Source of the DNA: Rhodococcus tibetensis
Lineage (GTDB): Bacteria > Actinomycetota > Actinomycetes > Mycobacteriales > Mycobacteriaceae
NCBI RefSeq assembly: GCF_024438035.1
Contig: NZ_JANFQF010000002.1
Location: 124,001 to 188,000 of the forward strand
Length of the DNA: 64,000 nucleotides
Direction of reading: 5' to 3'
Below, piece by piece: positions 41,336 through 50,143 of this stretch; positions within the stretch are counted from its first letter, which is position 1; each line of letters opens with the position of its first letter. The notes under the pieces were generated by a model, which was not told the origin of the DNA, searched no databases, and saw only the letters and a list, made by a program, of their open reading frames with translations. The translations under genes were made by a program, and so were the position numbers.

Positions 41336-42553
41336 TCAGTCCCCCGTACCGAGCCGGGCCACCTGTGCGGCGAGGTACTGCTGTTCGGGGACATTGGTGG
41401 TGCGGCGCGCCGCCGCGCGGTAGTGCGTGACCGCAGATTCGGTGTCCCCGGCCATGTCGAGGAGATGCGCACGGACGGCGTCGAGCCGGTAGTGCCCGCG
41501 GAGTGGGCCGTCGAGCTCTTCGAGCATCGTCAGGCCCGTGGCCGGACCGTGCACCATGGCCGCGGCGACGGCGCGGTTCAGTCGCACCATCGGATTGTCG
41601 GACATGCGCACGAGCAGTCCGTACAGCGCGAGGATCTGCGCCCAGTCAGTGTCCTCGACCCGTTTCGCGTCGTCGTGAACGGCCGCGATTCCCGCCTGAA
41701 GCTGGTACGGGCCCACCGCCCCGCCGGCCACGGCGTCCATCACCACCCGCTGGCCTTCGGCGATCAAGTCCGTCTGCCAGAGAGTCCGGTCCTGTTCGGC
41801 GAGCGGAATCAGTTCACCGCGTGGGCCGGTGCGCGCCGGGCGGCGGGCATCGGTCAGCAACATCAGTGCCAGCAGACCGCCCACCTCGCCGTCGTCGGGC
41901 AGCATCGCGTGGACGGCGCGGGTGAGGCGGATTGCCTCCGAAGATAGCTCGGTCCGGTGCAGGTCGTTCCCGACGCTGCTGGCATATCCCTCGTTGAAGA
42001 CGAGGTAGAGCACGTGCAGGACCGAACGAAGCCGCTCCGTCCACTCTTTACCCGTCGGGCGCCGGAAGGGAATCCCCGACGTCGTGATCCGTTGTTTTCC
42101 GCGGCTGATGCGTTGTGCCATGGTCGATTCCGGGACCAAGAAAGCGTTGGCGATCTCGGCGGTGGTAAGACCCCCGACGGCACGCAGGGTCAACGCTATG
42201 GCCGACGCCGGCGTCAGAGCCGGGTGAGCGCACATGAAGAGCAGAATCAGCGTGTCGTCGGTGTCGACGGTCTCCACGTCGGGCCGTGCCTGCCGGGCGA
42301 CCGCTTCCTCCCGTGCGCGGCGGGCGATATCGCTCCGGATGGAATCGGTCATCTTGCGGGTGGCGGTCTGGATCAGCCAACCGCGGGGATTATCAGGCAC
42401 TCCGTCGAGCGGCCAATGCTGCGCAGCCGCGAGTAATGCCTCCTGTACGGCGTCTTCGGAGGCGTCGAAGTCGCCGGTACGCCGGACGAGCACACCGAGG
42501 ACCTGCGGCGCCAGTTCGCGCAGCAGGTCCAGGGGTGCGGCTCCGATCTCCAC
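41336..42553 (-). CDS. ECF sigma factor with C-terminal domain (ECF42 type)
   Basis: 405 residues. Sigma-70 region 2 (DFDASEDAVQEALLAAAQHWP, DNPRGWLIQTATRKM) and region 4 (LTLRAVGGLTTAEIANAFLV, ESTMAQRISRGKQRI) are followed by a long helical C-terminal domain typical of the DUF6596/ECF42 group. Members lack an anti-sigma factor and are paired with a DGPF/YciI protein, as here (12 bases upstream). The C-terminal domain is thought to control activity. GTG 42553 is the start. Confidence 0.9.
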   Translation of the reverse strand: MEIGAAPLDLLRELAPQVLGVLVRRTGDFDASEDAVQEALLAAAQHWPLDGVPDNPRGWLIQTATRKMTDSIRSDIARRAREEAVARQARPDVETVDTDDTLILLFMCAHPALTPASAIALTLRAVGGLTTAEIANAFLVPESTMAQRISRGKQRITTSGIPFRRPTGKEWTERLRSVLHVLYLVFNEGYASSVGNDLHRTELSSEAIRLTRAVHAMLPDDGEVGGLLALMLLTDARRPARTGPRGELIPLAEQDRTLWQTDLIAEGQRVVMDAVAGGAVGPYQLQAGIAAVHDDAKRVEDTDWAQILALYGLLVRMSDNPMVRLNRAVAAAMVHGPATGLTMLEELDGPLRGHYRLDAVRAHLLDMAGDTESAVTHYRAAARRTTNVPEQQYLAAQVARLGTGD

Positions 42554-42565
42554 GTGCAGGTGTTC

Positions 42566-42970
42566 TCAGAAGTCGGTGTCGGGGGCGCCCATCACCTGCC
42601 GAACCTCGATCGGCTGCGAAATGGGCACCCCGTTAGGTCCGGGTGAGGCAGAGGCCTTCGCGGCGATCTCGAGTGCACGGGCTTCGGACTCCACATCGAT
42701 CATGCGATACCCCGCGAGCAGTTCCTTGGTTTCGGGGAACGGTCCGTCCGTCACCACGGGAACGCCCCTGCCGTCGAAGATGACGCGCTTGGCGACCTCG
42801 GGGCCGGCCAGCCCCTGTGCATCGACCAGTTCACCGTTGGCGGCGAGTTCGGCGTTGAGATCGTGCTGGAACTGGATGTGGGCTTTGATATCGGACGGAT
42901 CCCAGTCGCTCATGGGTACCGTGCACCCGACCCCGCCCTCGTAGTTCTGGAGCAACATGAACTTCGGCAT
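42566..42970 (-). CDS. DGPF/YciI-like protein, ECF42 partner
   Basis: 134 residues of the YCII-related fold, starting MPKFMLLQNYEGGVG and carrying the signature DGPFPETKELLAGY. GAGGAG lies six bases before the ATG. It precedes the ECF42 sigma gene on the same strand by 12 bases, the conserved order for the pair. These proteins are probably targets or partners of the sigma factor; their biochemical role is not established. Confidence 0.9.
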   Translation of the reverse strand: MPKFMLLQNYEGGVGCTVPMSDWDPSDIKAHIQFQHDLNAELAANGELVDAQGLAGPEVAKRVIFDGRGVPVVTDGPFPETKELLAGYRMIDVESEARALEIAAKASASPGPNGVPISQPIEVRQVMGAPDTDF

Positions 42971-43078
42971 CGTCTTCTCCTCATCTTTCTGGCGCCCATT
43001 CTGGCGCCTTTCACGAAGAGGACGGAGCACATTCCGGTTTCTCTACATCGCGCCGGAAGATTCTCTGATTTTTATTTC

Positions 43079-44512
43079 TCAGCGGTGCCCGCCGTGCAGG
43101 CACTTCTCGAACAGCGTGCGGACTTCCTCGACGTGTTTGTCCAGATCGGAGGTATCCCACCCGTCTGTGGGGACGGGTTCGAGCACGTCGACGTAGACGG
43201 TCCCGGAGTGTGCGACCAGCGAGTTGCGCCACATCAGCTCTCCGGCGTTGTGGATGACGATCGGCACGATCGGCACCCCAGCCGAGATCGCGAGATGGAA
43301 CCCACCCTTCTTGAACTTGCCGAGACGAGGAGTGGGGGTGCGCGTGCCTTCGGGGGCGATGGCGATGGAGATGCCCGAGTGCAGCTTCTCCACCGCCGGT
43401 TGCAGCGCGGCCCTGGCCTTGGCGCTGTCCGACCGATCGATGTACGCGACGTCGAGCAGTGCACCGACGGGAAGGAAACGGGGGTCGCGTGCGGCTTCCT
43501 TCTTGGCGACACCGGTCACGTCGTGACGGATGACGCTGCCGACCACCAGCATGTCGAGTGAACTCTGGTGATTGAACATGAATACCGCCGGTCGTGCGGC
43601 TTCGGCGTTCTCCTTGCCACTCACCCGCAGCCCGATGCCGCAGATCGCCAGGGCGATATCGGGGCCGAAGCTACCGACCAGGTTGGCGGCGGTCTGGCGG
43701 TTCCTCGTGACCAGACCGGCCGAGACTCCGAACGCGGCGGCGCCCATCAACGCGCCGATTGCGGTGGTGGTGCGCGCAATCGACACCGGGTCGTTGCCGC
43801 TCTGCGGTGGCCGCAGATTCACCGAAGGCCACCCGTTCCGCCGGGCGGTCGCCGCCAGCTTCCGATCCGGATTCAAGGCGACCGGATTGCCCACCGACGC
43901 CAGCATCGGAATATCCTCCGCGCCATTGGAATATGCGAAACTATTGCCCAGGTCTGCGCCGTGTTGTTCCGCGTACGTCCGCACCGCCTCCGCCTTGGCC
44001 GGACCCCATAGCGGAGCGGATGCGAGTTGACCGGTGAGCATGCCGTCCAAGATCTCGGGGCGAGTGCAGAGGACGTCCTCGATGGCGAGGTCATCGGCCA
44101 CCGACTGCGCCTGATACGGAGTAGCGGACGTGGCCATCACCACCCTGTGTCCCGCGTGCCAATGCGCGGCGAGTAGCCCACGGACCTCCGAGTAGATCAT
44201 CCGGGCAATCTCCTGCCGGAAGAGGCGCTGCCCCCACTCCTGCATTTCGTCCTCCATGCGACCGGCCAGACTCTGTACGCCGATACGCATCAGGCCGCTC
44301 ACATCGGCGCCCCGAAATCGGGTCTCCATGGCGGCCCCGGTAGTGCGTAACAGTTCGGCGACGCTGATGTCGAACCGCCGCAGCCGATCCCGGTAGACCA
44401 CACTGGCCGAATACCCACTGATGAGTGTCCCGTCCAGGTCGAAGGCGGCAAGCGTTCCGGGACCGGGCGGGGCGGCGGCGATGGCATCGTGGAGGCTCCG
44501 CAGATCACTCAT
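43079..44512 (-). CDS. plsC: HAD phosphatase-like/1-acylglycerol-3-phosphate acyltransferase fusion
   Basis: 477 residues. The N-terminal HAD-IB domain has FDLDGTL near residue 24, SAT near 128 and a later GAEDIPML. A Pro/Ala linker with membrane segments (about 245-290) leads to a PlsC acyltransferase with FNHQSSLD near residue 310 and EGTRTPT near 380. The second domain makes phosphatidic acid from lysophosphatidic acid; the HAD domain might remove a phosphate to give diacylglycerol, which is inference. M. tuberculosis Rv2483c has the same fusion. It starts immediately after the plsB stop. Confidence 0.88.
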   Translation of the reverse strand: MSDLRSLHDAIAAAPPGPGTLAAFDLDGTLISGYSASVVYRDRLRRFDISVAELLRTTGAAMETRFRGADVSGLMRIGVQSLAGRMEDEMQEWGQRLFRQEIARMIYSEVRGLLAAHWHAGHRVVMATSATPYQAQSVADDLAIEDVLCTRPEILDGMLTGQLASAPLWGPAKAEAVRTYAEQHGADLGNSFAYSNGAEDIPMLASVGNPVALNPDRKLAATARRNGWPSVNLRPPQSGNDPVSIARTTTAIGALMGAAAFGVSAGLVTRNRQTAANLVGSFGPDIALAICGIGLRVSGKENAEAARPAVFMFNHQSSLDMLVVGSVIRHDVTGVAKKEAARDPRFLPVGALLDVAYIDRSDSAKARAALQPAVEKLHSGISIAIAPEGTRTPTPRLGKFKKGGFHLAISAGVPIVPIVIHNAGELMWRNSLVAHSGTVYVDVLEPVPTDGWDTSDLDKHVEEVRTLFEKCLHGGHR

Positions 44513-46768
44513 CTACTCACCCACCACCTGATCGAGGGTGTCGTGAGCAAGAGTCCGGATTCGCAGGACCCGGTCGACCTGGGTGCGGATCTCGGCATCG
44601 AACTCGATACGCCGGCCCTCGAGATTCTGCGCGTTCGGTTCGACAACTCCCCGGTTGCGTGCCAATTTCAGTGCAGTCGTAAAGAGCTCGGCAGAGATCG
44701 ATTCCCTGCTCCCGATCTGCTGGCGTAACCGGCGCTGCTCGGCCAGCGAAAGGCACTCGGTGAGAAACGCTTTCTCGTCGAACTTCTCGTCGGTCGGCGT
44801 GCGCAACAGCTGATCGGATACCACCGCGTAGGCCTCGAGGAACGGTTGCAGAACCCGGTGTGCCAGGTGGATCGGTGCCGTCGACAGCAACTTCTCGGCA
44901 TGTGCGGGGTCGCGCATGTTCTCCCGCCACAAGGGATCGATGATCTCGAGTTCGGTCCGGAGCTGGTCACGGAAGGCGTCCTTGTCGCTGAAGAAGAATT
45001 CGAACTTCAGCAAGTCCCGGATGCGGAGCGCCTCGTCCCACCCGTCCTCGAGGGGATTGCCGAACGGCTGATCGGCCGCGGCGCGGAGAACCATTTCCGC
45101 GATGGCGCGCATCACGAGGAAGTGGATGGTGTTGTTGCGGTAGAACGCTGCGACGAGGTGCTGGTCCCGCCCGAGATAGAACACACGCTCACTGCCCCGG
45201 TCGAAACAGCGCAGCACACCGGAGTCGAGATGGGTCCGCAGCGCCGTGCGAATGACCTCGGGATTGGTGAGGTCGACATCACCCGCAGTCGGTAGCCGCC
45301 GGACAGTGATGTAGTCGACGAGAGGTCCGAGGATGGCGCGTAGCTCGGACACGGTGAGCGCACGGTCCTCGATGCCCAGAAATGCGAGCATCACGAGCGA
45401 CGTGGCCGTCACCGGGGTCACCTCGTTGATGCGGTGCGACACCTCGAACGCCGTTTTCTGCACGGCCAGCCGTAGGTCGTCTCCCTGGCCGAGGTACTCC
45501 GCGAGCGACATCGGTCTGCCGAAATTGACATGGGCCACCCCATGGCGCTGTCCCTGGGCACGCACGTATCCGACGAGCCAGCGAAGTCCTTCCTTCGTCT
45601 TCGCCTCGCCGTGTGCCTCGGCCGCCATCGCACCAACCTCGTACAGCTGGTCATAAGTGAGCGAGACAGGAATGAGGTAGACGTCGGACATGCTACTGGA
45701 CTGGAATGCTTTGGCCAGGTACGTGAGGAGCCCGAAACGGGGCGGCCGCAGCTTCCCGGTCCGGCTGCGTCCACCCTCGATGTACCACTCGAGGTTGAAC
45801 CGTTTGGTCAGCAGGTAACGCATGTATTCGCGGAGAGACCACTTGTAAATCTCGTCGTCGTCGAACTTGCGGCGAATGAAGACGGTGCCACTGCGCTTGC
45901 TGATCGGCCCGATCGGCCAGAAACTCACGTTCAATCCGCCCATCACGTGATTGAGGGGCAGGTCGTTCGCGAGGAGGGCGGGCCGCAGCACCAGTGGATC
46001 GAGGTATGAGCGGTGGCTGGGCAGGAACACGAGAGAGTGTTCCTTGTTCAGCTCACGGAGCTCGTCGAGGCGCGAGGTGTCGACGTCGAGTCGGTACGCC
46101 CGCGAAAAGTAGCGGCCCAGTTGGTCCCACACCGCGATCGCACGTCGGCTCTGCGCCGCCACCATCTCGTCCAGGGCACCCCGAGCGCGACGTTCGACCA
46201 ACGCGGCCGGCAGATCCAGGCGCGCAGCCAACTCGTGGATGCCGGTGTGGAACCGGCTGGTGTCGGTCATCTCGTCGACCACGAACCGCGACACCTTGTA
46301 TTGGGTTCCCAGTAGCGACCGCTCGGCGCGCTCGAGGGTCAGCGCGGCCTGGCGGCGTACGAAATCGGGCAGCGAACCGCCACCCTTCTCGGCGAGCCGG
46401 CGGCGGAGGTCGCTCAACGGCGCCGGGTCACCTTCGATCACCTCGCAGCGCGCGGGTTCTCGGCGAAGGATCCGGCGCTGCATGCCCGGGCCGGGATGCA
46501 GGGGATCACGCAGAAGCGACTCCCGCACCCGCTGCATGCCGTCGGGCTGGTCCGTCCTCGGCCGCCATACCACCCGGAGGGGGACGAGAAGTGGATCGTC
46601 CTCGCGCCGGCACACGTCCGCAAACTCATCGGCCGAGACGCGGACGGCTTGCGGCTCGTGGCCGTCGCTCCCGCTCTGTCGTTCCAGCCACGCGCGCAGG
46701 GTGGTTTCCTCGATGTCGCTCATCGACTCGATGAGGTAGACGCGTGGCCGTGTCGTCTGCTCGTCCAT
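44513..46768 (-). CDS. plsB: glycerol-3-phosphate acyltransferase
   Basis: 751 residues. Adds the first acyl chain to glycerol-3-phosphate at the membrane. Acyltransferase motifs: PSHRSYLDPL near residue 250, FIRRKF near 300, and YIEGGRSRTGK near 335. A C-terminal helical region follows as in PlsB. ATG 46766-46768 has AAAGGA eight bases upstream; an ATG seven codons earlier (46789) overlaps the WS/DGAT stop as ATGA and is an alternative. The reading frame extends far upstream into the next gene but loses family resemblance. It belongs to the lipid run WS/DGAT-plsB-plsC. Confidence 0.92.
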   Translation of the reverse strand: MDEQTTRPRVYLIESMSDIEETTLRAWLERQSGSDGHEPQAVRVSADEFADVCRREDDPLLVPLRVVWRPRTDQPDGMQRVRESLLRDPLHPGPGMQRRILRREPARCEVIEGDPAPLSDLRRRLAEKGGGSLPDFVRRQAALTLERAERSLLGTQYKVSRFVVDEMTDTSRFHTGIHELAARLDLPAALVERRARGALDEMVAAQSRRAIAVWDQLGRYFSRAYRLDVDTSRLDELRELNKEHSLVFLPSHRSYLDPLVLRPALLANDLPLNHVMGGLNVSFWPIGPISKRSGTVFIRRKFDDDEIYKWSLREYMRYLLTKRFNLEWYIEGGRSRTGKLRPPRFGLLTYLAKAFQSSSMSDVYLIPVSLTYDQLYEVGAMAAEAHGEAKTKEGLRWLVGYVRAQGQRHGVAHVNFGRPMSLAEYLGQGDDLRLAVQKTAFEVSHRINEVTPVTATSLVMLAFLGIEDRALTVSELRAILGPLVDYITVRRLPTAGDVDLTNPEVIRTALRTHLDSGVLRCFDRGSERVFYLGRDQHLVAAFYRNNTIHFLVMRAIAEMVLRAAADQPFGNPLEDGWDEALRIRDLLKFEFFFSDKDAFRDQLRTELEIIDPLWRENMRDPAHAEKLLSTAPIHLAHRVLQPFLEAYAVVSDQLLRTPTDEKFDEKAFLTECLSLAEQRRLRQQIGSRESISAELFTTALKLARNRGVVEPNAQNLEGRRIEFDAEIRTQVDRVLRIRTLAHDTLDQVVGE

Positions 46769-46785
46769 TTGCGTGGTCCTTTCGT

Positions 46786-48240
46786 TCATCCACGGCCGAG
46801 TTCGACGATTTCGTCGAGGCTCTCCTGTAGGCACAACATGAAACGGGCCGGTTCGGTCACCGCCGCGGTGTCGAGATTGACGCCGATACAACACGTGCCG
46901 ACGTGCGAGACCAGAGTCGCCATCACGGCACAACCGGGTGCGGGACCGAAGGGGAACATCCGCTCGATCCGGGCTCCCGCGAGGTAGACCGGCACGGGCA
47001 CACCGGCGACATTGCTGGCCTGCAGGTCCAGACCGCTCGACTGGGCGAGATACCAATTGGCCAGCACCACTGTCGGCATCCGAACCAGAATCGGCGCAGC
47101 CGAGTCGAGCAGCCCGAGAGCCGGCTCCTGACGCAAATCGAGGACGATGGCGCGCACCTTCTTGATCCGCTCGATCGGGTCGACCTCCCCGACCGGGCCC
47201 GCGAAGCGGGCGGCGGCGAACCGGTTTCCCCCGGTCGGATCCGACGCCACCCGCAGGCTCACCGGCATGCCGACGGGAATCGTATCGATGTCGTGGCCGA
47301 AGGACTCGTGATAGCGCCGGAAGCCACCGAGCAGGGCGGCGACGTAGGCGTCGTTGAGTGAAGCTTCCGCTCGGTGAGCGGCCGACCTCAGCTCGTCGAC
47401 TCCGACCTCGAGCACGCCGAACCAGCGGCCGAGCCCACGGTCGCGCAACAAGGGCGACCCCGCGGCCGGGGGAGGAGTGATCACCCGGCGGATCGAATTG
47501 GCGTAACCGACGATGTCGGTGACGGTCCCGACCGGGTCGGTCACGGCGGTCATCGTCGTCCGGGCGGCGCCGCGCACGAGGCCACCGAGTCGACCCGGTG
47601 CTCGGCGAACGTTTCCGAGTGCCTGCTCGAAGAACGCGCCGCCGCCCGACATCCGCTCGGGCAGGGGTGGCGGCCGGTCCGGCTTGTCCGGTGACGGCTC
47701 GGGACGCCTGCTGTGCAGCAGTGTCATCAACTGAATACCGCCCAGACCGTCCGTGATGCTGTGATGCGTCTTCACGACGTAAATGGCGCGACCGTCCTCG
47801 AGTCCCTCGATCAGCATGGCGCGCCAAGGCGGACGCGCGCGGTCGAACGGTTCGGTGGCCAGACGCCGGCACATCCGCAGTGCGTGGTCGAAGGTCGCGG
47901 GTTCGGGTAGCCGCACCCGTGTGAGGTGATAGTCCAGGTCGAATTCCGGGTCGACCGACCACATGGGGTTACCCAGCCGCAGCGTGGGTTCGACCACGCG
48001 CATCCGGATTCGGGGCACCATATGCGAGGCCCACTCGTGGGCGCGCACCAATCGGTCCCAGTCCGGCGGTCCGTCGAGTACATCGACCGCGACGATCGGC
48101 GAACGCAGCTTCGGTTGTGCCTCCTCCATCCGCCACATCCCGGTCTCGAAGTCGGACATCGTGCGGTCCGCTCCCCAGGCGATGTCGGAGATATCGACGT
48201 CGACGGCACTCGGTGGTATCAGCGGTTCGCCATCGGCCAT
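46786..48240 (-). CDS. wax ester synthase/diacylglycerol acyltransferase (WS/DGAT)
   Basis: 484 residues. Esterifies diacylglycerol (or fatty alcohol) with acyl-CoA, the last step of triacylglycerol or wax ester synthesis. The catalytic HHxxxDG motif is HHSITDG near residue 150; later family motifs include SNVAGVPVPVYLAGA near 405. ATG 48238-48240 has GAGGG upstream. First gene of a leftward run with plsB and the HAD-PlsC fusion, which together cover glycerolipid assembly from glycerol-3-phosphate. Rhodococci carry many paralogues, so this one need not be the main enzyme. Confidence 0.92.
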   Translation of the reverse strand: MADGEPLIPPSAVDVDISDIAWGADRTMSDFETGMWRMEEAQPKLRSPIVAVDVLDGPPDWDRLVRAHEWASHMVPRIRMRVVEPTLRLGNPMWSVDPEFDLDYHLTRVRLPEPATFDHALRMCRRLATEPFDRARPPWRAMLIEGLEDGRAIYVVKTHHSITDGLGGIQLMTLLHSRRPEPSPDKPDRPPPLPERMSGGGAFFEQALGNVRRAPGRLGGLVRGAARTTMTAVTDPVGTVTDIVGYANSIRRVITPPPAAGSPLLRDRGLGRWFGVLEVGVDELRSAAHRAEASLNDAYVAALLGGFRRYHESFGHDIDTIPVGMPVSLRVASDPTGGNRFAAARFAGPVGEVDPIERIKKVRAIVLDLRQEPALGLLDSAAPILVRMPTVVLANWYLAQSSGLDLQASNVAGVPVPVYLAGARIERMFPFGPAPGCAVMATLVSHVGTCCIGVNLDTAAVTEPARFMLCLQESLDEIVELGRG

Positions 48241-48499
48241 GCCCACCCTCATTCGGTTGATCGAGTTGCCTCAACTGGTGCTGTTCCAGTGTGGACCCGA
48301 GGCGTAGATCGCACCCCTGATTCGACGGATTGCGCCGGGACTTCCGTTCGGCGAGGCACCAGTCACTCACAGCGGCCCGATAGCGACGGGCAGAGCCCCC
48401 GCAAAGTGCGGATGGTCTTCCGGAAACGGTGCCCGCTGGAGATCACGACCACGCCTCCGGACCCCTGCTCGACGGGTGAGCGTGTCGTAGGCTGCCGTC

Positions 48500-48994
48500 A
48501 TGGCGAAACGCTTCGAATACTCGGAAGACATCGCGTACCCCGTGGAGCGCGTCCATGCGACGCTGACGGACCAGGTGTTCTGGCGGCACCGATTCGAAGA
48601 GGCACCCGAGAAGCTCACGCTGGACGAGAGCGGCGGGCCCGGAACCCTGACGGCGACGATGCGCGACAGCATCAGTGCCTCCTCGCTTCCCGGGCTGGTC
48701 CGCAAGGTCGTCTCGGGGGAGCTGAAGGTCGAACGCGCCGACGAATGGGGGCCCCTCGACGGAAACCGGGCCGACGGCCGGATTCGTGGGAACTCCACCG
48801 GCATCCCGGTCCGCATCGAGTGCGCCTCGGTGCTTCGGGGTTCGGGGGAAGGCTCGGTGCTGGAGGTCATAGGGTCGGTCGAGGTGAAGATCCCGTTGGT
48901 CGGTGGTCAGATCGAGTCACTGATCAAGAAGCTCGTCCGCGACATGGTGGGCCAGGACCGCGACGCGGTCGAGAAATGGCTTGGCGACAGCTGA
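48500..48994 (+). CDS. DUF2505-family protein
   Basis: 164 residues, starting MAKRFEYSEDIAYPVERVHATLTD and resembling SRPBCC/START-like lipid-binding folds. The DUF2505 family is common in actinobacteria and has no assigned role. No signal peptide. It is divergent from the WS/DGAT gene and convergent with soxR (10 bases between stops). Confidence 0.8.
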   Translation: MAKRFEYSEDIAYPVERVHATLTDQVFWRHRFEEAPEKLTLDESGGPGTLTATMRDSISASSLPGLVRKVVSGELKVERADEWGPLDGNRADGRIRGNSTGIPVRIECASVLRGSGEGSVLEVIGSVEVKIPLVGGQIESLIKKLVRDMVGQDRDAVEKWLGDS

Positions 48995-49004
48995 CCGCCG
49001 GCGC

Positions 49005-49484
49005 CTACGAGCAGGTGTTCAGCTCCACGTCGAGCGTCCGCGCGCCGGGCCCGGCACTACCGAGGCGATCGTGACTGTTGACGATCGTGCAGCTGCCCAG
49101 CGAGAGGCATCCGCACCCGATACATCCGGTCAGGTTGTCACGTAAGCGAACCAGTTGTTCGATCCGCTGATCCAGTTCCGCGTGCCACCGCGTCGACAAC
49201 TTCTCCCAGTCCTTGCGGGTCGGCGTTCGCCCCTCGGGCAGGGTGGCGAGGGCGTCCCGGATCTCGGCTAGGGGTATCCCCACTCGCTGGGCAATGCGAA
49301 TGAACGCCACCCTCCGGAGGGTGTCCCGACGGTACCGCCGCTGGTTGCCGCTGGTGCGGCGACTGGTGATGAGACCTTCGCGCTCGTAGAAGTGGAGAGC
49401 GGACACGGCCACGCCGCTGCGCTCCGACAGCTGGCCGGGTGTGAGTTCCTTCGCTTTCCATTCGGGCATCTCCACATCGGGCAC
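49005..49484 (-). CDS. soxR: redox-sensitive MerR-type regulator SoxR
   Basis: 159 residues. A MerR helix-turn-helix ([21 protein letters not shown]), a dimer helix and the [2Fe-2S] motif [12 protein letters not shown] near residue 125. SoxR senses redox-cycling compounds through its cluster. The GTG at 49484 gives [10 protein letters not shown]; an ATG at 49469 is possible. It is 33 bases downstream of the nitrobindin gene on the same strand, so the two probably share a transcript. Confidence 0.93.
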   Translation of the reverse strand: MPDVEMPEWKAKELTPGQLSERSGVAVSALHFYEREGLITSRRTSGNQRRYRRDTLRRVAFIRIAQRVGIPLAEIRDALATLPEGRTPTRKDWEKLSTRWHAELDQRIEQLVRLRDNLTGCIGCGCLSLGSCTIVNSHDRLGSAGPGARTLDVELNTCS

Positions 49485-49517
49485 CTTTCACCGGAGGTAC
49501 CCGAACAGTACTCGAGG

Positions 49518-50039
49518 TCAGTCGAGGCGGAGGTGACCGTGCAGGTGGTGGGTGAGCGGTGTGGGTCCGTGCGCCATCCACAAGTCGTACGTGAGGTCAT
49601 TGCCCCGCACCGACAGCTTCCTGCGCACGTTGTGTACCGGCTTCGCGTCCGGAGACGCGGACAGCGACAGCATCGACAACTCGATGGTGCCCTCGCGAAT
49701 CTGACCACGATGAATCTCGACGAAACCGGTGGGCTGGGCAATGAGAAGTTCAGCCTCGTCCTCGGCTACCAGCCGCAGATAACCCGACTCGGAGTGCAAG
49801 GGACGTCCGTCGTCTGTGGCCCACGTTCGGGACCGATACCCGAGAAACGGCTTACCGCTCGCCGTGAACTCGATTTCCTCGGTGTACGCGAAGTCGTCGA
49901 TCGTCGGATAGGCGCCCTTGCCGTCCCCCACCCAACGTCCGGCGAACGGGGCCAACGCGGGTGGCACGGACGGACCGGGCGCGGTCGCCGGAACAGACGG
50001 ACCGGCTGTCGCAGTAGATCGACTCGACTCTTCCTCCAT
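49518..50039 (-). CDS. nitrobindin-like heme protein (peroxynitrite isomerase family)
   Basis: 173 residues. A Pro/Ser/Ala-rich leader of about 25 residues precedes a ten-stranded beta barrel with the nitrobindin signature GRWVGDGKGAYPTIDDF and a C-terminal THHLHGHL carrying the heme-ligand histidine. Family members bind ferric heme and NO and turn peroxynitrite into nitrate. It is 33 bases upstream of soxR and divergent from arginine deiminase. The heme pocket residues look intact. Confidence 0.88.
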   Translation of the reverse strand: MEEESSRSTATAGPSVPATAPGPSVPPALAPFAGRWVGDGKGAYPTIDDFAYTEEIEFTASGKPFLGYRSRTWATDDGRPLHSESGYLRLVAEDEAELLIAQPTGFVEIHRGQIREGTIELSMLSLSASPDAKPVHNVRRKLSVRGNDLTYDLWMAHGPTPLTHHLHGHLRLD

Positions 50040-50143
50040 GAGTACCTCCGCCGTCTCACGCTACTCGTCCCCGCAAGACGTGACGCGTTCGGCGACGGAG
50101 TGTTTGGCGTGCCTGCGACGCCCGACCGCATTACCGTCTAGGC

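Noticed and set aside
46790-47962. Upstream extension of plsB to 47962
   Set aside because: The open frame lies inside the WS/DGAT gene and its translation is Arg/Gly-rich without acyltransferase resemblance; family similarity begins after 46768.
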